A stretch of DNA of 64,000 bases from Fusicatenibacter saccharivorans (GTDB lineage Bacteria > Bacillota > Clostridia > Lachnospirales > Lachnospiraceae): assembly GCF_015557635.1 (NCBI RefSeq), contig NZ_JADNOP010000005.1, positions 1 to 64,000 on the forward strand, written 5' to 3'. Of the stretch, positions 17,301-24,673 are shown in pieces. Under the pieces are notes generated by a model. It did not search any database. It was not told the DNA's origin and was given only the letters and a program-made list of their open reading frames with translations. Numbering within the stretch: position 1 is the first letter of the stretch; every line of letters begins with the position of its first letter. Position numbers and translations under genes: made by a program.

Positions 17301-18476
17301 TTATAGTTCAAACGCTACTATCGTTTCCTTTGGCAACTTCTCGTTTTCGCAGTTTAGAAGGTAGGCTATTGCCTTGTTCGCAAAGCGGTTTGTTTTCATT
17401 GTATCCCAATCGGCAAGTCGGACTATTTCTGATGTGCCGTTCTCAAAATCAAATGAAATCTGGCCCCATTCGCCGTCGCAGTCTGCTTGGTATTCGTAGA
17501 TTGCGGTGGCGATTTTCTTTTTTCGTTTGGTCTTGGATTTCTGTTTCAAGCGGACAGCATGGATTGCGCCCTCGGCAACCAACAATTCTGTCAGTTTGTC
17601 CACTGCTCTGCGATAGGCTCGCTCCGCACCGCTGGCAGTGCTGCCCTCAAACATTACAGCCAGTTCCTCAAAGGTGGGACGGCCTTTCCATGAGCCGACA
17701 TGCCCGCAGGTCATGCAGATTGCCAGCCGCTTTTCAAGCAAGGTCTGTTCCCGGTAGTTCAGCTTATCAAAAGCTCGCTGCACCTTTTCTGCCTGTATGC
17801 CGTTCCAGAGGATGTCGGAGTAGTTCCAAGTATCATCAAGAGCAACATCTTCGCCCGTTTCCTCGCCGTCCTCATCTGTCACATAGAATGGTTGCTGATT
17901 GCGGATACCTCGAACAACTCTCAGATATTCTTCCGCAAGGGCAAAGTCACAGTTATACTTTTTGGAAAACTCGCTGACCGCATCCTTGGTGTTATGGTAC
18001 AGCCAAGCCATTGACCGCACCATTTTATAATTGGTCAGAGAGGATACCGACCATTTTTCTTCGCCCATGCGGAAGCGGAGCATAGCATCCCGGATGAACG
18101 GGAAAATGTATGTAGCATACTCCGCACCCTTGGCAGGATCATAGTCCATCAGCTTTTGGAGCATTTGTTCCCTGCAGGAGAGCTTTATATCTATAAAACG
18201 GTCTGTATCGTACAGATCGCCGCCATCCACACCCCAAAAGCCTTTGATGCGCTTATTGAGCTGTGGCTCATAATGGTGGAGGAAGAACGAGAAATATATC
18301 AAATTCTTTTCCCGCAAGGCAGACAGGATATATTCATTCAGACTGCCCACCGCTGGCGGCTCCGGTTCCAGTTGGAAGATGCGCTCTGCCATATAGGGAA
18401 TGATACCATCACCGTGCGGATTGACAGCGTATTTTGGTATGTATCCGGTCATATTCCATGTAAAATCACTTAGCAT
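17301..18476 (-). CDS. sigma-factor-like HTH protein of the element
   Basis: The 391-residue protein has a middle part resembling sigma-70 region 2 (YDPAKGAEYATYIFPFIRDAML) and a region-4-like helix-turn-helix (LNYREQTLLEKRLAICMT ... TFEELAVMFEGSTASGAERAYRRAVDKL). It probably acts as a transcription factor for the element. The RBS GAAAGGAGGTGCGCT sets the start at 18476, dropping ten residues of a longer frame. Similar genes are common in Firmicute integrative elements; a role in the element cycle is inference. Confidence 0.7.
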   Translation of the reverse strand: MLSDFTWNMTGYIPKYAVNPHGDGIIPYMAERIFQLEPEPPAVGSLNEYILSALREKNLIYFSFFLHHYEPQLNKRIKGFWGVDGGDLYDTDRFIDIKLSCREQMLQKLMDYDPAKGAEYATYIFPFIRDAMLRFRMGEEKWSVSSLTNYKMVRSMAWLYHNTKDAVSEFSKKYNCDFALAEEYLRVVRGIRNQQPFYVTDEDGEETGEDVALDDTWNYSDILWNGIQAEKVQRAFDKLNYREQTLLEKRLAICMTCGHVGSWKGRPTFEELAVMFEGSTASGAERAYRRAVDKLTELLVAEGAIHAVRLKQKSKTKRKKKIATAIYEYQADCDGEWGQISFDFENGTSEIVRLADWDTMKTNRFANKAIAYLLNCENEKLPKETIVAFEL

Positions 18477-18508
18477 AGCGCACCTCCTTTCAACGTCCAA
18501 TTTCAAAT

Positions 18509-18580
18509 TTATTTCTTTTTCTTACTCGCAAAAATTGCAATTATACAGAAAACCAAGAAAAACAAAAATCCTATTTTCAT
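18509..18580 (-). CDS. 23-residue hydrophobic peptide
   Basis: A very short frame encodes MKIGFLFFLVFCIIAIFASK followed by KKK. It has a textbook site AGGAGGAACAGTCA before the ATG and sits between the DUF6076 and sigma-like genes. The product is one membrane helix with a basic end, like small regulatory or toxin-like peptides. Nothing more can be said about function. Confidence 0.6.
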   Translation of the reverse strand: MKIGFLFFLVFCIIAIFASKKKK

Positions 18581-18601
18581 TGACTGTTCCTCCTAACAAA
18601 T

Positions 18602-19705
18602 TCAAATGCACTTTTGGGCTTCTTTCTTCAAAGCAACCTGTTCCATTTCTTTCTCATAAGTTCCCTTGGCATAAGCGACATTACTTTTTGCCCGGAGCAT
18701 CTTATCTTTCGCCAGTTTCTTCATAACCTCTGCTAAATCCTCATCCAGTTTGCCACGCTTGATATAGCGGTTTATGGTATTCAGCCGCTTTTCGTATATC
18801 TGGATAACAGGATGATCGTCTGCAAGCTCCCGTTGTTCTCTGCCTTTCAGATTGCCGATCTGTCGGCAGGTGCGGTGTAGCTTGTCCCCCGGCGCATAGC
18901 CGCCGCAGTATTTGGTGTGCCTTGCGTTGGTTGTCAGAAACCATTTGCCGCAAATTTTACATTTCTTCGGTGCATGACCGACACACAAGCCCTCAAAGAG
19001 ATCAGACCGGAACATCCCCACAAAGGATACATAATGGATTCGCTTGACGAGCTTTGCAACTTTTTCGCCGGGACGGATGACCGATACATACTGAACGGAA
19101 TTGTTCAGGGTAGACATCCAGGCATTGCCCTCCGTGATAGAGAACTCCGGCGGGAAATAGCTGCCGAACATTCTGGCGAAGCCCTCTGCGGTACGGTCTG
19201 CTTCATTTCCGTCTGATTTTTCCGCAAAATCAAGCATTGCGGTTTGGTATTCCCCAAGGGAGTATGCCAGATGCCCGAATACAGCAGTATATCGTTGGAG
19301 CATCATTGCATCGGCATAGTTCGGGATTTCTTCAAACTGCAAGGAATTAGTTGCGGCTTTTATGGCAAACTCCATATATTTCAGCGCATTGTCCGCAGTA
19401 AAGACTTTTTCAATCCGTTCTCTATGTTTTGGAATATTCATATTGGAGAACGGCGGCGTTTCGCTGAGAATATCCACCATTGTCAGCACAGCTTCCTTTG
19501 CCATAGGAAAGAGTGCGGAAGCATCCTGTCCGGCGTTTAACATTCCAAGCAGTAGATTGATTTTCTCGCATTGCTCGTTCATTCTTGCGAGGGTATCCGC
19601 AGGAACATTCAGCGCATCACAGGCAAGAGTACCGATAGGAAATATTTTGCCCTCATATATGACCGTATCCTGCCAAAAATCCAATGTCATCAGTTCTTGA
19701 TTCAT
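18602..19705 (-). CDS. DUF6076-like protein with a zinc-binding cysteine cluster
   Basis: The 367-residue protein has an alpha-helical N-terminal two thirds and a C-terminal metal-binding motif CKICGKWFLTTNARHTKYC (two C-x2-C type pairs with a histidine), followed by a basic helical region. This matches my recollection of DUF6076, common on mobile elements and without known function. The zinc module suggests nucleic acid binding. The start at 19705 follows GGAGGGCAAGC. It is the first gene of the long minus-strand operon. Confidence 0.7.
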   Translation of the reverse strand: MNQELMTLDFWQDTVIYEGKIFPIGTLACDALNVPADTLARMNEQCEKINLLLGMLNAGQDASALFPMAKEAVLTMVDILSETPPFSNMNIPKHRERIEKVFTADNALKYMEFAIKAATNSLQFEEIPNYADAMMLQRYTAVFGHLAYSLGEYQTAMLDFAEKSDGNEADRTAEGFARMFGSYFPPEFSITEGNAWMSTLNNSVQYVSVIRPGEKVAKLVKRIHYVSFVGMFRSDLFEGLCVGHAPKKCKICGKWFLTTNARHTKYCGGYAPGDKLHRTCRQIGNLKGREQRELADDHPVIQIYEKRLNTINRYIKRGKLDEDLAEVMKKLAKDKMLRAKSNVAYAKGTYEKEMEQVALKKEAQKCI

Positions 19706-19716
19706 GCTTGCCCTCC

Positions 19717-19831
19717 TGTCCTGTTTTTTCACTTTTCTAATTATACCATGCAAATGTGAAGAAATCTACATCATCAGATAAGTTGTCCTGTTTTTTGAAA
19801 TGAGGTTGTCCTGCTTTTAGCCTGCTTTTTT
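19717..19831 (+). repeat. iteron-like TTGTCCTG repeats before the primase gene
   Basis: TGTCCTGTTTTTTC at 19717-19730, TTGTCCTGTTTTTT at 19783-19796 and TTGTCCTGCTTTT at 19806-19818, then CCTGCTTTTTT at 19821-19831, form direct repeats in the divergent region between the minus operon and the replication genes. They could be binding sites for an element regulator or a replication origin. Confidence 0.45.
19740..19748 (-). promoter_or_regulatory. extended -10 promoter of the minus-strand operon
   Basis: On the minus strand TGG precedes TATAAT (19740-19745 on the + numbering), about 35 bp before the DUF6076-like start. A -35 box is not clear. Confidence 0.6.
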
Positions 19832-19861
19832 TCAAATCCGTCATAACCATAGTAGAAAGGG

Positions 19862-19893
19862 CGAAGCACCTGCCAATCACGGCGGGTGCTTCG
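19862..19893. terminator. hairpin in the primase leader
   Basis: CGAAGCACC at 19862-19870 pairs with GGTGCTTCG at 19885-19893, 35 bp before the primase start. It may be a leader structure or part of the origin; the following T run is short. Confidence 0.4.
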
Positions 19894-19927
19894 TGCTTTC
19901 CAGACTATTATGAACGGAGGTTTTTCT

Positions 19928-20548
19928 ATGACAATCTATGAAAACATCAAGGCGGCGATCAGCGTGAAGCAAGCTGCCGAGCACTATGGGCTGAAAGTCA
20001 ACCGCAGCGGTATGACTTGCTGCCCATTCCACAATGACCGGCATCCGAGCTTGAAGCTGAATGAAGATTATTTCTTCTGCTTCGGTTGCGGAGCCAAGGG
20101 AGACGTGATCGACCTTGTGGCAAAGCTGTTCAATCTGAGTAACCATGAAGCAGTGCAAAAGCTGGCTGCGGACTTTGGGCTTGACCCGAAACCGCCCACT
20201 GCCGCAGCTATGGTCAAGCCAAAGCGTCCCTATATCCGTCAGTTCCGGGAGGATGAAATGCTGTGTTTCCGGGTGCTGACGGATTATCTGCATCTGTTGG
20301 AGGATTGGAAAGTGCGCTATGCACCAAAGACACCGGACGAGCCTTATGATGACCGTTTTGTGGAAGCCTGCCAGATGCACTGCCATATCGAATATATGGC
20401 AGATGTGCTGACCGTGGGCGAATTGGAACAGCGTGTAGCTGTTGTGGACAAACTGATGAAGGACGGGTATATCGACTTTCTGAAAGAGTACACTGCACGA
20501 AAGAAAAAGGAGGTGGCACACCATGGCGAAGAACCGGAAAACGCCTGA
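19928..20548 (+). CDS. CHC2 zinc-finger primase domain protein
   Basis: The 206-residue product has the DnaG-type zinc ribbon CCPFHNDRHPSLKL ... FFCFGCGAKGDVIDL (about residues 30-65), which recognises template DNA during priming. The catalytic TOPRIM domain of full DnaG is absent, so it is a small element-type primase or an accessory to the helicase encoded next to it. RBS is GAACGGAGG; the 3' end overlaps the helicase gene by 26 bp. Confidence 0.85.
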   Translation: MTIYENIKAAISVKQAAEHYGLKVNRSGMTCCPFHNDRHPSLKLNEDYFFCFGCGAKGDVIDLVAKLFNLSNHEAVQKLAADFGLDPKPPTAAAMVKPKRPYIRQFREDEMLCFRVLTDYLHLLEDWKVRYAPKTPDEPYDDRFVEACQMHCHIEYMADVLTVGELEQRVAVVDKLMKDGYIDFLKEYTARKKKEVAHHGEEPENA

Positions 20549-21896
20549 TATGAATTTGCCTGTCTGGTTTGATGGGCAGAATATCAATGAAGCTCTGTTT
20601 TGTGAAGAATTTCTGCAAGAGAGCAGAATCATCTTTGCAAACAGGGCTTTCTTTACGCCCAATGGACGGGTAACGGATGATATTGTCCTGCGGGGCGAGG
20701 TCTACGAAAAGCTGAAAAGCTACACCATCAGCAGCGTACCGCAGAAGATCAAAAACATCATGGAATTGCTGAAACTGGAAGCCATGGTTGAGGATCTTCC
20801 TCCCCAGCCTGACCGCATCCATGTTGCCAACGGAACGCTCATGCTGGATGGAAGATTTATCGAGGGGAAAAAGGAAATCGTACAGAGCCGCTTGCCTGTT
20901 TCCTACAATCCAAACGCTGCTGCACCTGCTCTGTGGCTGAACTTTTTGGACGGTTTGCTCTATGAAGAAGATATTCCCACCTTGCAGGAGTTTATCGGCT
21001 ACTGCCTGATTCCCTCCAACAAGGGGCAGCGCATGATGGTGATTAAGGGCAACGGCGGCGAGGGCAAATCTCAAATCGGTGCAGTGCTGTCCACCATATT
21101 CGGCACGAATATGAAAGACGGCAGTATCGGTAAAATTTCCGAAAACCGCTTCGCCCGTGCCGATCTGGAACACATCCTGCTGTGCGTGGATGATGATATG
21201 CGGATGGAAGCTCTGCGCCAGACCAACTATGTAAAATCCATTGTAACCGCACAGGGCAAGATGGATTTGGAACGCAAAGGTAAACAGAGCTATCAGGGCT
21301 GGATGTTCGCCCGGTTGATGGCATTCAGCAATGGCGATCTGCAAGCCCTGTATGACCGTAGCGATGGTTTTTACCGTAGACAGCTTGTGCTGACTACCAA
21401 GGAAAAGCCCGTGGACAGAGCCGACGATCCCGATCTTGCAGAGAAGATGAAAGCCGAAGCCGAGGGGATTTTCCTCTGGGCATTTGAAGGCTTGCAGCGG
21501 CTTGTTGCCAACAACTTTAAGTTTACGGAGAGCGACCGCATCCGTGAAAACCGGGAAGCGGTCAAGCGTGACAATAACAACATTTTTGACTTCATGGATT
21601 CCGAGGGATATATCCGGCGCAAGGCGGATGCGTCCATCAGTTCCAAGGACTTTTACGCTATCTATCGCCTGTGGTGTGAGGAAAACTCCCTTGCCCCTCT
21701 GAAATCCCGCAGCTTCAGCGATGCCATGGTTGCCAATGCAAAGAAATTTAATTTGGAGCATTGCAACAACATCACCAACTCAGCCGGACGGCGGGTATGG
21801 GGATTTATGGGTGTGGAAGCTGTGGCACGACCTAATATAAACGGGTTTTACGACGTTTCGCCATGTACGTACGTACCGGAGGAATGGCAGGACTGA
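20523..21896 (+). CDS. phage/plasmid-type SF3 helicase (P4 primase family)
   Basis: The 457-residue protein has a D5/P4-type N-terminal part and an SF3 helicase core: Walker A MVIKGNGGEGKSQIG (about 175-188), Walker B HILLCVDDDM, and motif C in ARLMAFSNGDL. A C-terminal DNA-binding tail follows. It likely unwinds DNA for autonomous replication of the excised element, working with the CHC2 protein. RBS is AAAGGAGGTGGCACACC. Confidence 0.88.
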   Translation: MAKNRKTPDMNLPVWFDGQNINEALFCEEFLQESRIIFANRAFFTPNGRVTDDIVLRGEVYEKLKSYTISSVPQKIKNIMELLKLEAMVEDLPPQPDRIHVANGTLMLDGRFIEGKKEIVQSRLPVSYNPNAAAPALWLNFLDGLLYEEDIPTLQEFIGYCLIPSNKGQRMMVIKGNGGEGKSQIGAVLSTIFGTNMKDGSIGKISENRFARADLEHILLCVDDDMRMEALRQTNYVKSIVTAQGKMDLERKGKQSYQGWMFARLMAFSNGDLQALYDRSDGFYRRQLVLTTKEKPVDRADDPDLAEKMKAEAEGIFLWAFEGLQRLVANNFKFTESDRIRENREAVKRDNNNIFDFMDSEGYIRRKADASISSKDFYAIYRLWCEENSLAPLKSRSFSDAMVANAKKFNLEHCNNITNSAGRRVWGFMGVEAVARPNINGFYDVSPCTYVPEEWQD

Positions 21897-22296
21897 TTCC
21901 TGTCTTTCGTTTTCTGTATGTATGTACACAGCGTTTTACCTGTTTTCCTTTTTTATAGGAATAATCAGCTGTCAGAACTGACCTGTTTTCGGGCATTGAA
22001 AATCAATGGTAATGGAAACAGCAAAGTTCTTGACCGCAGGACGAAACCATTTCACCAAATCGTGCTTCTCCAAACCATGCACCCAGTTTACGAAACAATG
22101 GGTGTTTTCACTGTTTCAGACAAAATCCCACGGAACAGCAAAGTGGGATATATGCCTGTATGGACAGAGTATCGCACTCACAAAATGAAAGCGATTTTGG
22201 AGAAAGCAGATTTTTCACTGTTCGGTGCATCTGCTCCGCTTTGGGGAGTAGCCTTTGCACCGAATTGTAAATCAAAAATATGGAGGAATTTACAAT
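21897..22296 (+). other. 400-bp gap with hairpin, no convincing gene
   Basis: ACCCAGTTT at 22081-22089 pairs with AAAC ... TGGGT at 22093-22103, a strong hairpin. AACAGCAAAGT occurs twice, near 22018 and 22134. The open frame over this stretch has no RBS and odd composition, so it is not called. A replication origin or a regulatory RNA region are possible. Confidence 0.3.
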
Positions 22297-22512
22297 ATGA
22301 ATGTACGCAACGAAATCAAGGCACAGATCATCCGTGCCGGAATGACTATGCAGGAAGTAGTTGACCTGCTCTCGGACGAGTACGGTTGGAGCGACAGCGT
22401 TTCCAACCTGTCCGCAAAATTACAGCGGGAAAGCATCCGATACAAGGAAGTATTGGAGCTTGCCGATGTGCTGGGATACGACATCGTATGGCAGCAAAGA
22501 CGGGAGAAGTGA
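22297..22512 (+). CDS. small HTH-like accessory protein
   Basis: The 71-residue product (MNVRNEIKAQIIRAGMTMQEV start) has a predicted helix-turn-helix: TMQEVVDLLSDEYGWSDSVSNLSAKLQRES, then ADVLGYDIVWQ. Proteins of this kind accompany MobV relaxases on many Firmicute elements and are often misnamed in databases as an LLM-class oxidoreductase. It is probably a DNA-binding auxiliary protein. RBS is TATGGAGGAATTTACAAT. Confidence 0.75.
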   Translation: MNVRNEIKAQIIRAGMTMQEVVDLLSDEYGWSDSVSNLSAKLQRESIRYKEVLELADVLGYDIVWQQRREK

Positions 22513-22647
22513 TGCCCCGGCAACATCCCCTCGTAGTTCCCGTCCCCATAGGCACACCGCAGTGCTGTCTATGGATGGCAGTGAAAGATACGCTTTTCGC
22601 TGCCGCCGTCTGCAAAGAGAAGTTCACCGGAACAGCTTCATGCAGAC

Positions 22648-22807
22648 GGGCTGACCATGGGAAAAGTTGCAGACATTTTCGCATTGGTCAGCAGAGGTTG
22701 CCGCAGCAACCGCACTCCCCCTCGGGAGAGCCCTCGGAGAGCCCACGGCACTTTGCAGCCAGTATGGATGAAAGTGTTATAGTGGGTTATTACACTTTGA
22801 AAAAGTG
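22648..22807 (+). other. oriT of MobV (pMV158) type
   Basis: AAAGTGT at 22771-22777 pairs with ACACTTT at 22792-22798 around TATAGTGGGTTAT, matching the pMV158-type nick region in which TAGTG is followed by GTTA. A second inverted repeat CACTTT/AAAGTG lies at 22793-22807. Upstream, GCTGACCA at 22650-22657 pairs with TGGTCAGC at 22685-22692, and GTTGC/GCAAC at 22697-22710. The relaxase gene starts 53 bp downstream. This is a resemblance by eye. Confidence 0.7.
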
Positions 22808-22860
22808 CCTCTCCGCAGCTCCCCGCTGTCTGCAAATTTTAAGGAAAGGACAAAAAATCT

Positions 22861-24150
22861 ATGGCAAGAAATGATGGAATAGACCGCACCGTAGCCCGGA
22901 ATCAGGACTTACCGACACCGGACGATGTGGCAAAAATACAGGAACACAATGAGCGAGAAAAGGACAGTTACAGCAATCAAGACATTGTGCCGGAACGCAC
23001 TCCGCTGAATGTTCACTTCAAGACTCCCACCGATGATTATGTGAAAATGTTTGAGCAAATGGAACAGGATGGCGTGATCTCCACCAGAGGTCTGAAACCG
23101 GATGCCATCAAATACGGCGAGTTGGTTTTTGATGTGAACTCCGCTTATTTCTACAACCACGGCGGCTATGAATTTGCAAAACAGTTTTATGCTGATGCCT
23201 ATAAAGCCGCCGTGGAGATCGTAGGCGGTGAGCAGTATATCCTCTCTGCTGTGATGCACGCCGATGAGCACAACCGGGCAATGTCCGAAGCTCTTGGCGA
23301 GGATGTGTACCACTATCACCTCCATGTGGTTTATATTCCGGTAGTGGAAAAGCAGATCCTTTGGTCGAAGCGATGTAAGGATGAAGCTCTCCGGGGAACG
23401 GTAAAGGAAACGATCACACAAGTCAGCCGAAGTAAGAAATGGGACTCCAAACCGGTGCTTGACGAGGACGGAAATCCCAAGCTCAATGAAAAAGGAAAAA
23501 AGATTTTAAGGTCATCCTACAGCGTGTTGCAGGATGACTTTTTTAATTTCATGCGTGCTGCCGGATATACCGATGTGGAGCGTGGAGAGCGTGGCAGCAC
23601 CGAGGAACATCTGACGGTGACACAGTTTAAGGTGCAGGCGGAACAGCAGCGTTTGGAAGCTGTGACAGGACAGGTGGCACAGGCAGAACAGAGTTTGGAG
23701 GATGCTAAAGCTGCTACGGAAAAGCAGAAAAAGAAACTGGAAGCTCTGCAAAAGGAAACCAAGGCAGCAAAGGCCATTGCACTTACGGTGCAGGATATTG
23801 AAGCGATGGGCAAGAAAGCCACGTTCGGAAACAATATCACGCTGACACCGGATGAATGCGACACGTTGAAACGCTATGCCACCAACGGCATTCTCTTTCA
23901 TGCAGAGAATGAGCGATTGAAAGGGAAACTGGAATCTGCTCAAAAGTCTGCATCCATTTGGAAGCAGCGATGTGAAGAAGCGAATAAAAAATATCAAGAG
24001 TTGAAGCAAAAAGCCCAGCCTTTCCTGGATGCACTGGAAATTGCATCCGAAAAGGTTCGGGCTTTTATCAATTCCATCCTCGCCAGAGGAAAGGAAACAC
24101 AGGAACACAAAGCACCTGCCCGTAAGCGTGGACAGGACATGGAAATTTGA
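22861..24150 (+). CDS. mobV: MobV-family relaxase (Mob_Pre)
   Basis: The 429-residue relaxase should nick oriT and lead single-stranded transfer. The metal-binding motif HADEHNRAMSEALGEDVYHYHLHVVYIPV (about 140-168) is the HxDE...HxH motif III of MobV, and NHGGYEF lies upstream. The C-terminal half is a long coiled coil (about 260-400). The start codon follows AAGGAAAGGACAAAAAATCT. Without type IV secretion genes in the element it would depend on a helper conjugative element. Confidence 0.88.
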   Translation: MARNDGIDRTVARNQDLPTPDDVAKIQEHNEREKDSYSNQDIVPERTPLNVHFKTPTDDYVKMFEQMEQDGVISTRGLKPDAIKYGELVFDVNSAYFYNHGGYEFAKQFYADAYKAAVEIVGGEQYILSAVMHADEHNRAMSEALGEDVYHYHLHVVYIPVVEKQILWSKRCKDEALRGTVKETITQVSRSKKWDSKPVLDEDGNPKLNEKGKKILRSSYSVLQDDFFNFMRAAGYTDVERGERGSTEEHLTVTQFKVQAEQQRLEAVTGQVAQAEQSLEDAKAATEKQKKKLEALQKETKAAKAIALTVQDIEAMGKKATFGNNITLTPDECDTLKRYATNGILFHAENERLKGKLESAQKSASIWKQRCEEANKKYQELKQKAQPFLDALEIASEKVRAFINSILARGKETQEHKAPARKRGQDMEI

Positions 24151-24166
24151 TGGAGGTAACTGCCTA

Positions 24167-24352
24167 TTGAAGAAATATTATGAGGATGCAAAATATAATG
24201 CGGCATTTGTCCGCTGTGTGGATGTTATGAGCCAGATGCTCAAGAAATATGGACATCAGGTTTTGGATAAATTGGAACAGGATGCCCCTCAGAAAGTGGA
24301 GCATTCCAAGGAAAGTAATCAAGCACAGCCTTTGACGAATAAGGCTGCGTAA
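24167..24352 (+). CDS. small helical protein with TTG start
   Basis: A 61-residue frame begins at TTG, ten bases after GGAGG, and encodes a helical peptide (KKYYEDAKYNAAFVRCVDVMSQMLKKYGHQVLDKLEQD). It follows the relaxase by 16 bp. Similar short proteins occur next to relaxases in related elements, as I recall, but have no known role. Confidence 0.6.
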   Translation: MKKYYEDAKYNAAFVRCVDVMSQMLKKYGHQVLDKLEQDAPQKVEHSKESNQAQPLTNKAA

Positions 24353-24365
24353 AAATTTACAATTT

Positions 24366-24414
24366 ACACGTTGCGTATTCACTGCGGCTATGCTATAATG
24401 ATTACGCAACGTGT
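24366..24414 (+). promoter_or_regulatory. promoter framed by a 12-bp inverted repeat (likely operator)
   Basis: ACACGTTGCGTA at 24366-24377 and TACGCAACGTGT at 24403-24414 are perfect inverted copies. The left arm contains a -35-like TTGCGT (24371-24376), and TATAAT lies at 24394-24399 with a 17-bp spacer, so both arms overlap promoter contacts. The region drives the HTH and recombinase genes. It could also act as a terminator because T-rich sequence follows. Confidence 0.7.
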
Positions 24415-24442
24415 ATTTTTGTTTTTTATGGAGAAAAGACAG

Positions 24443-24673
24443 ATGGATTGTAAGAACAGAATTATCAAGTTGCGGGAAAGCACAGGACTGAACCGGAAAG
24501 ATTTTTGCAAGCTCGTCCATATCCCTTACCGGACTATGACCGAGTGGGAATTGGACAACCGCCATGCACCGGATTATGTGCTGTGGCTTTTGGAGTATTA
24601 TATCCGCAACGAGGGACTTATGGTAAAGGAAATGAATGAGGGAGGTGGAGATTCTGAAAAAGAAACAACTTAA
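24443..24673 (+). CDS. HTH regulator upstream of the recombinase
   Basis: The 76-residue protein has an XRE-like helix-turn-helix (IIKLRESTGLNRKDFCKLVHIPYRTMTEWEL). It is encoded directly after the inverted-repeat promoter and overlaps the recombinase gene by 38 bp. It probably represses its own promoter and thus controls excision; an excisionase role is also possible. The start at 24443 was preferred because GGAG lies nine bases upstream; an in-frame ATG at 24428 is possible. Confidence 0.75.
   Translation: MDCKNRIIKLRESTGLNRKDFCKLVHIPYRTMTEWELDNRHAPDYVLWLLEYYIRNEGLMVKEMNEGGGDSEKETT

Noticed and set aside
20214-21761. 515-codon minus-strand frame opposite the helicase
   Set aside because: Shadow of the helicase gene; low-quality protein composition.
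21918-22364. 148-codon open frame after the SF3 helicase
   Set aside because: No RBS, composition unlike a protein, and it runs over the real HTH gene start at 22297.
22297-22512. LLM-class flavin oxidoreductase
   Set aside because: A name often given to such genes, but 71 residues with an HTH-like pattern cannot be that enzyme.
22386-22874. 162-codon open frame across the oriT region
   Set aside because: It overlaps the HTH gene in another frame and the oriT repeats; no RBS.
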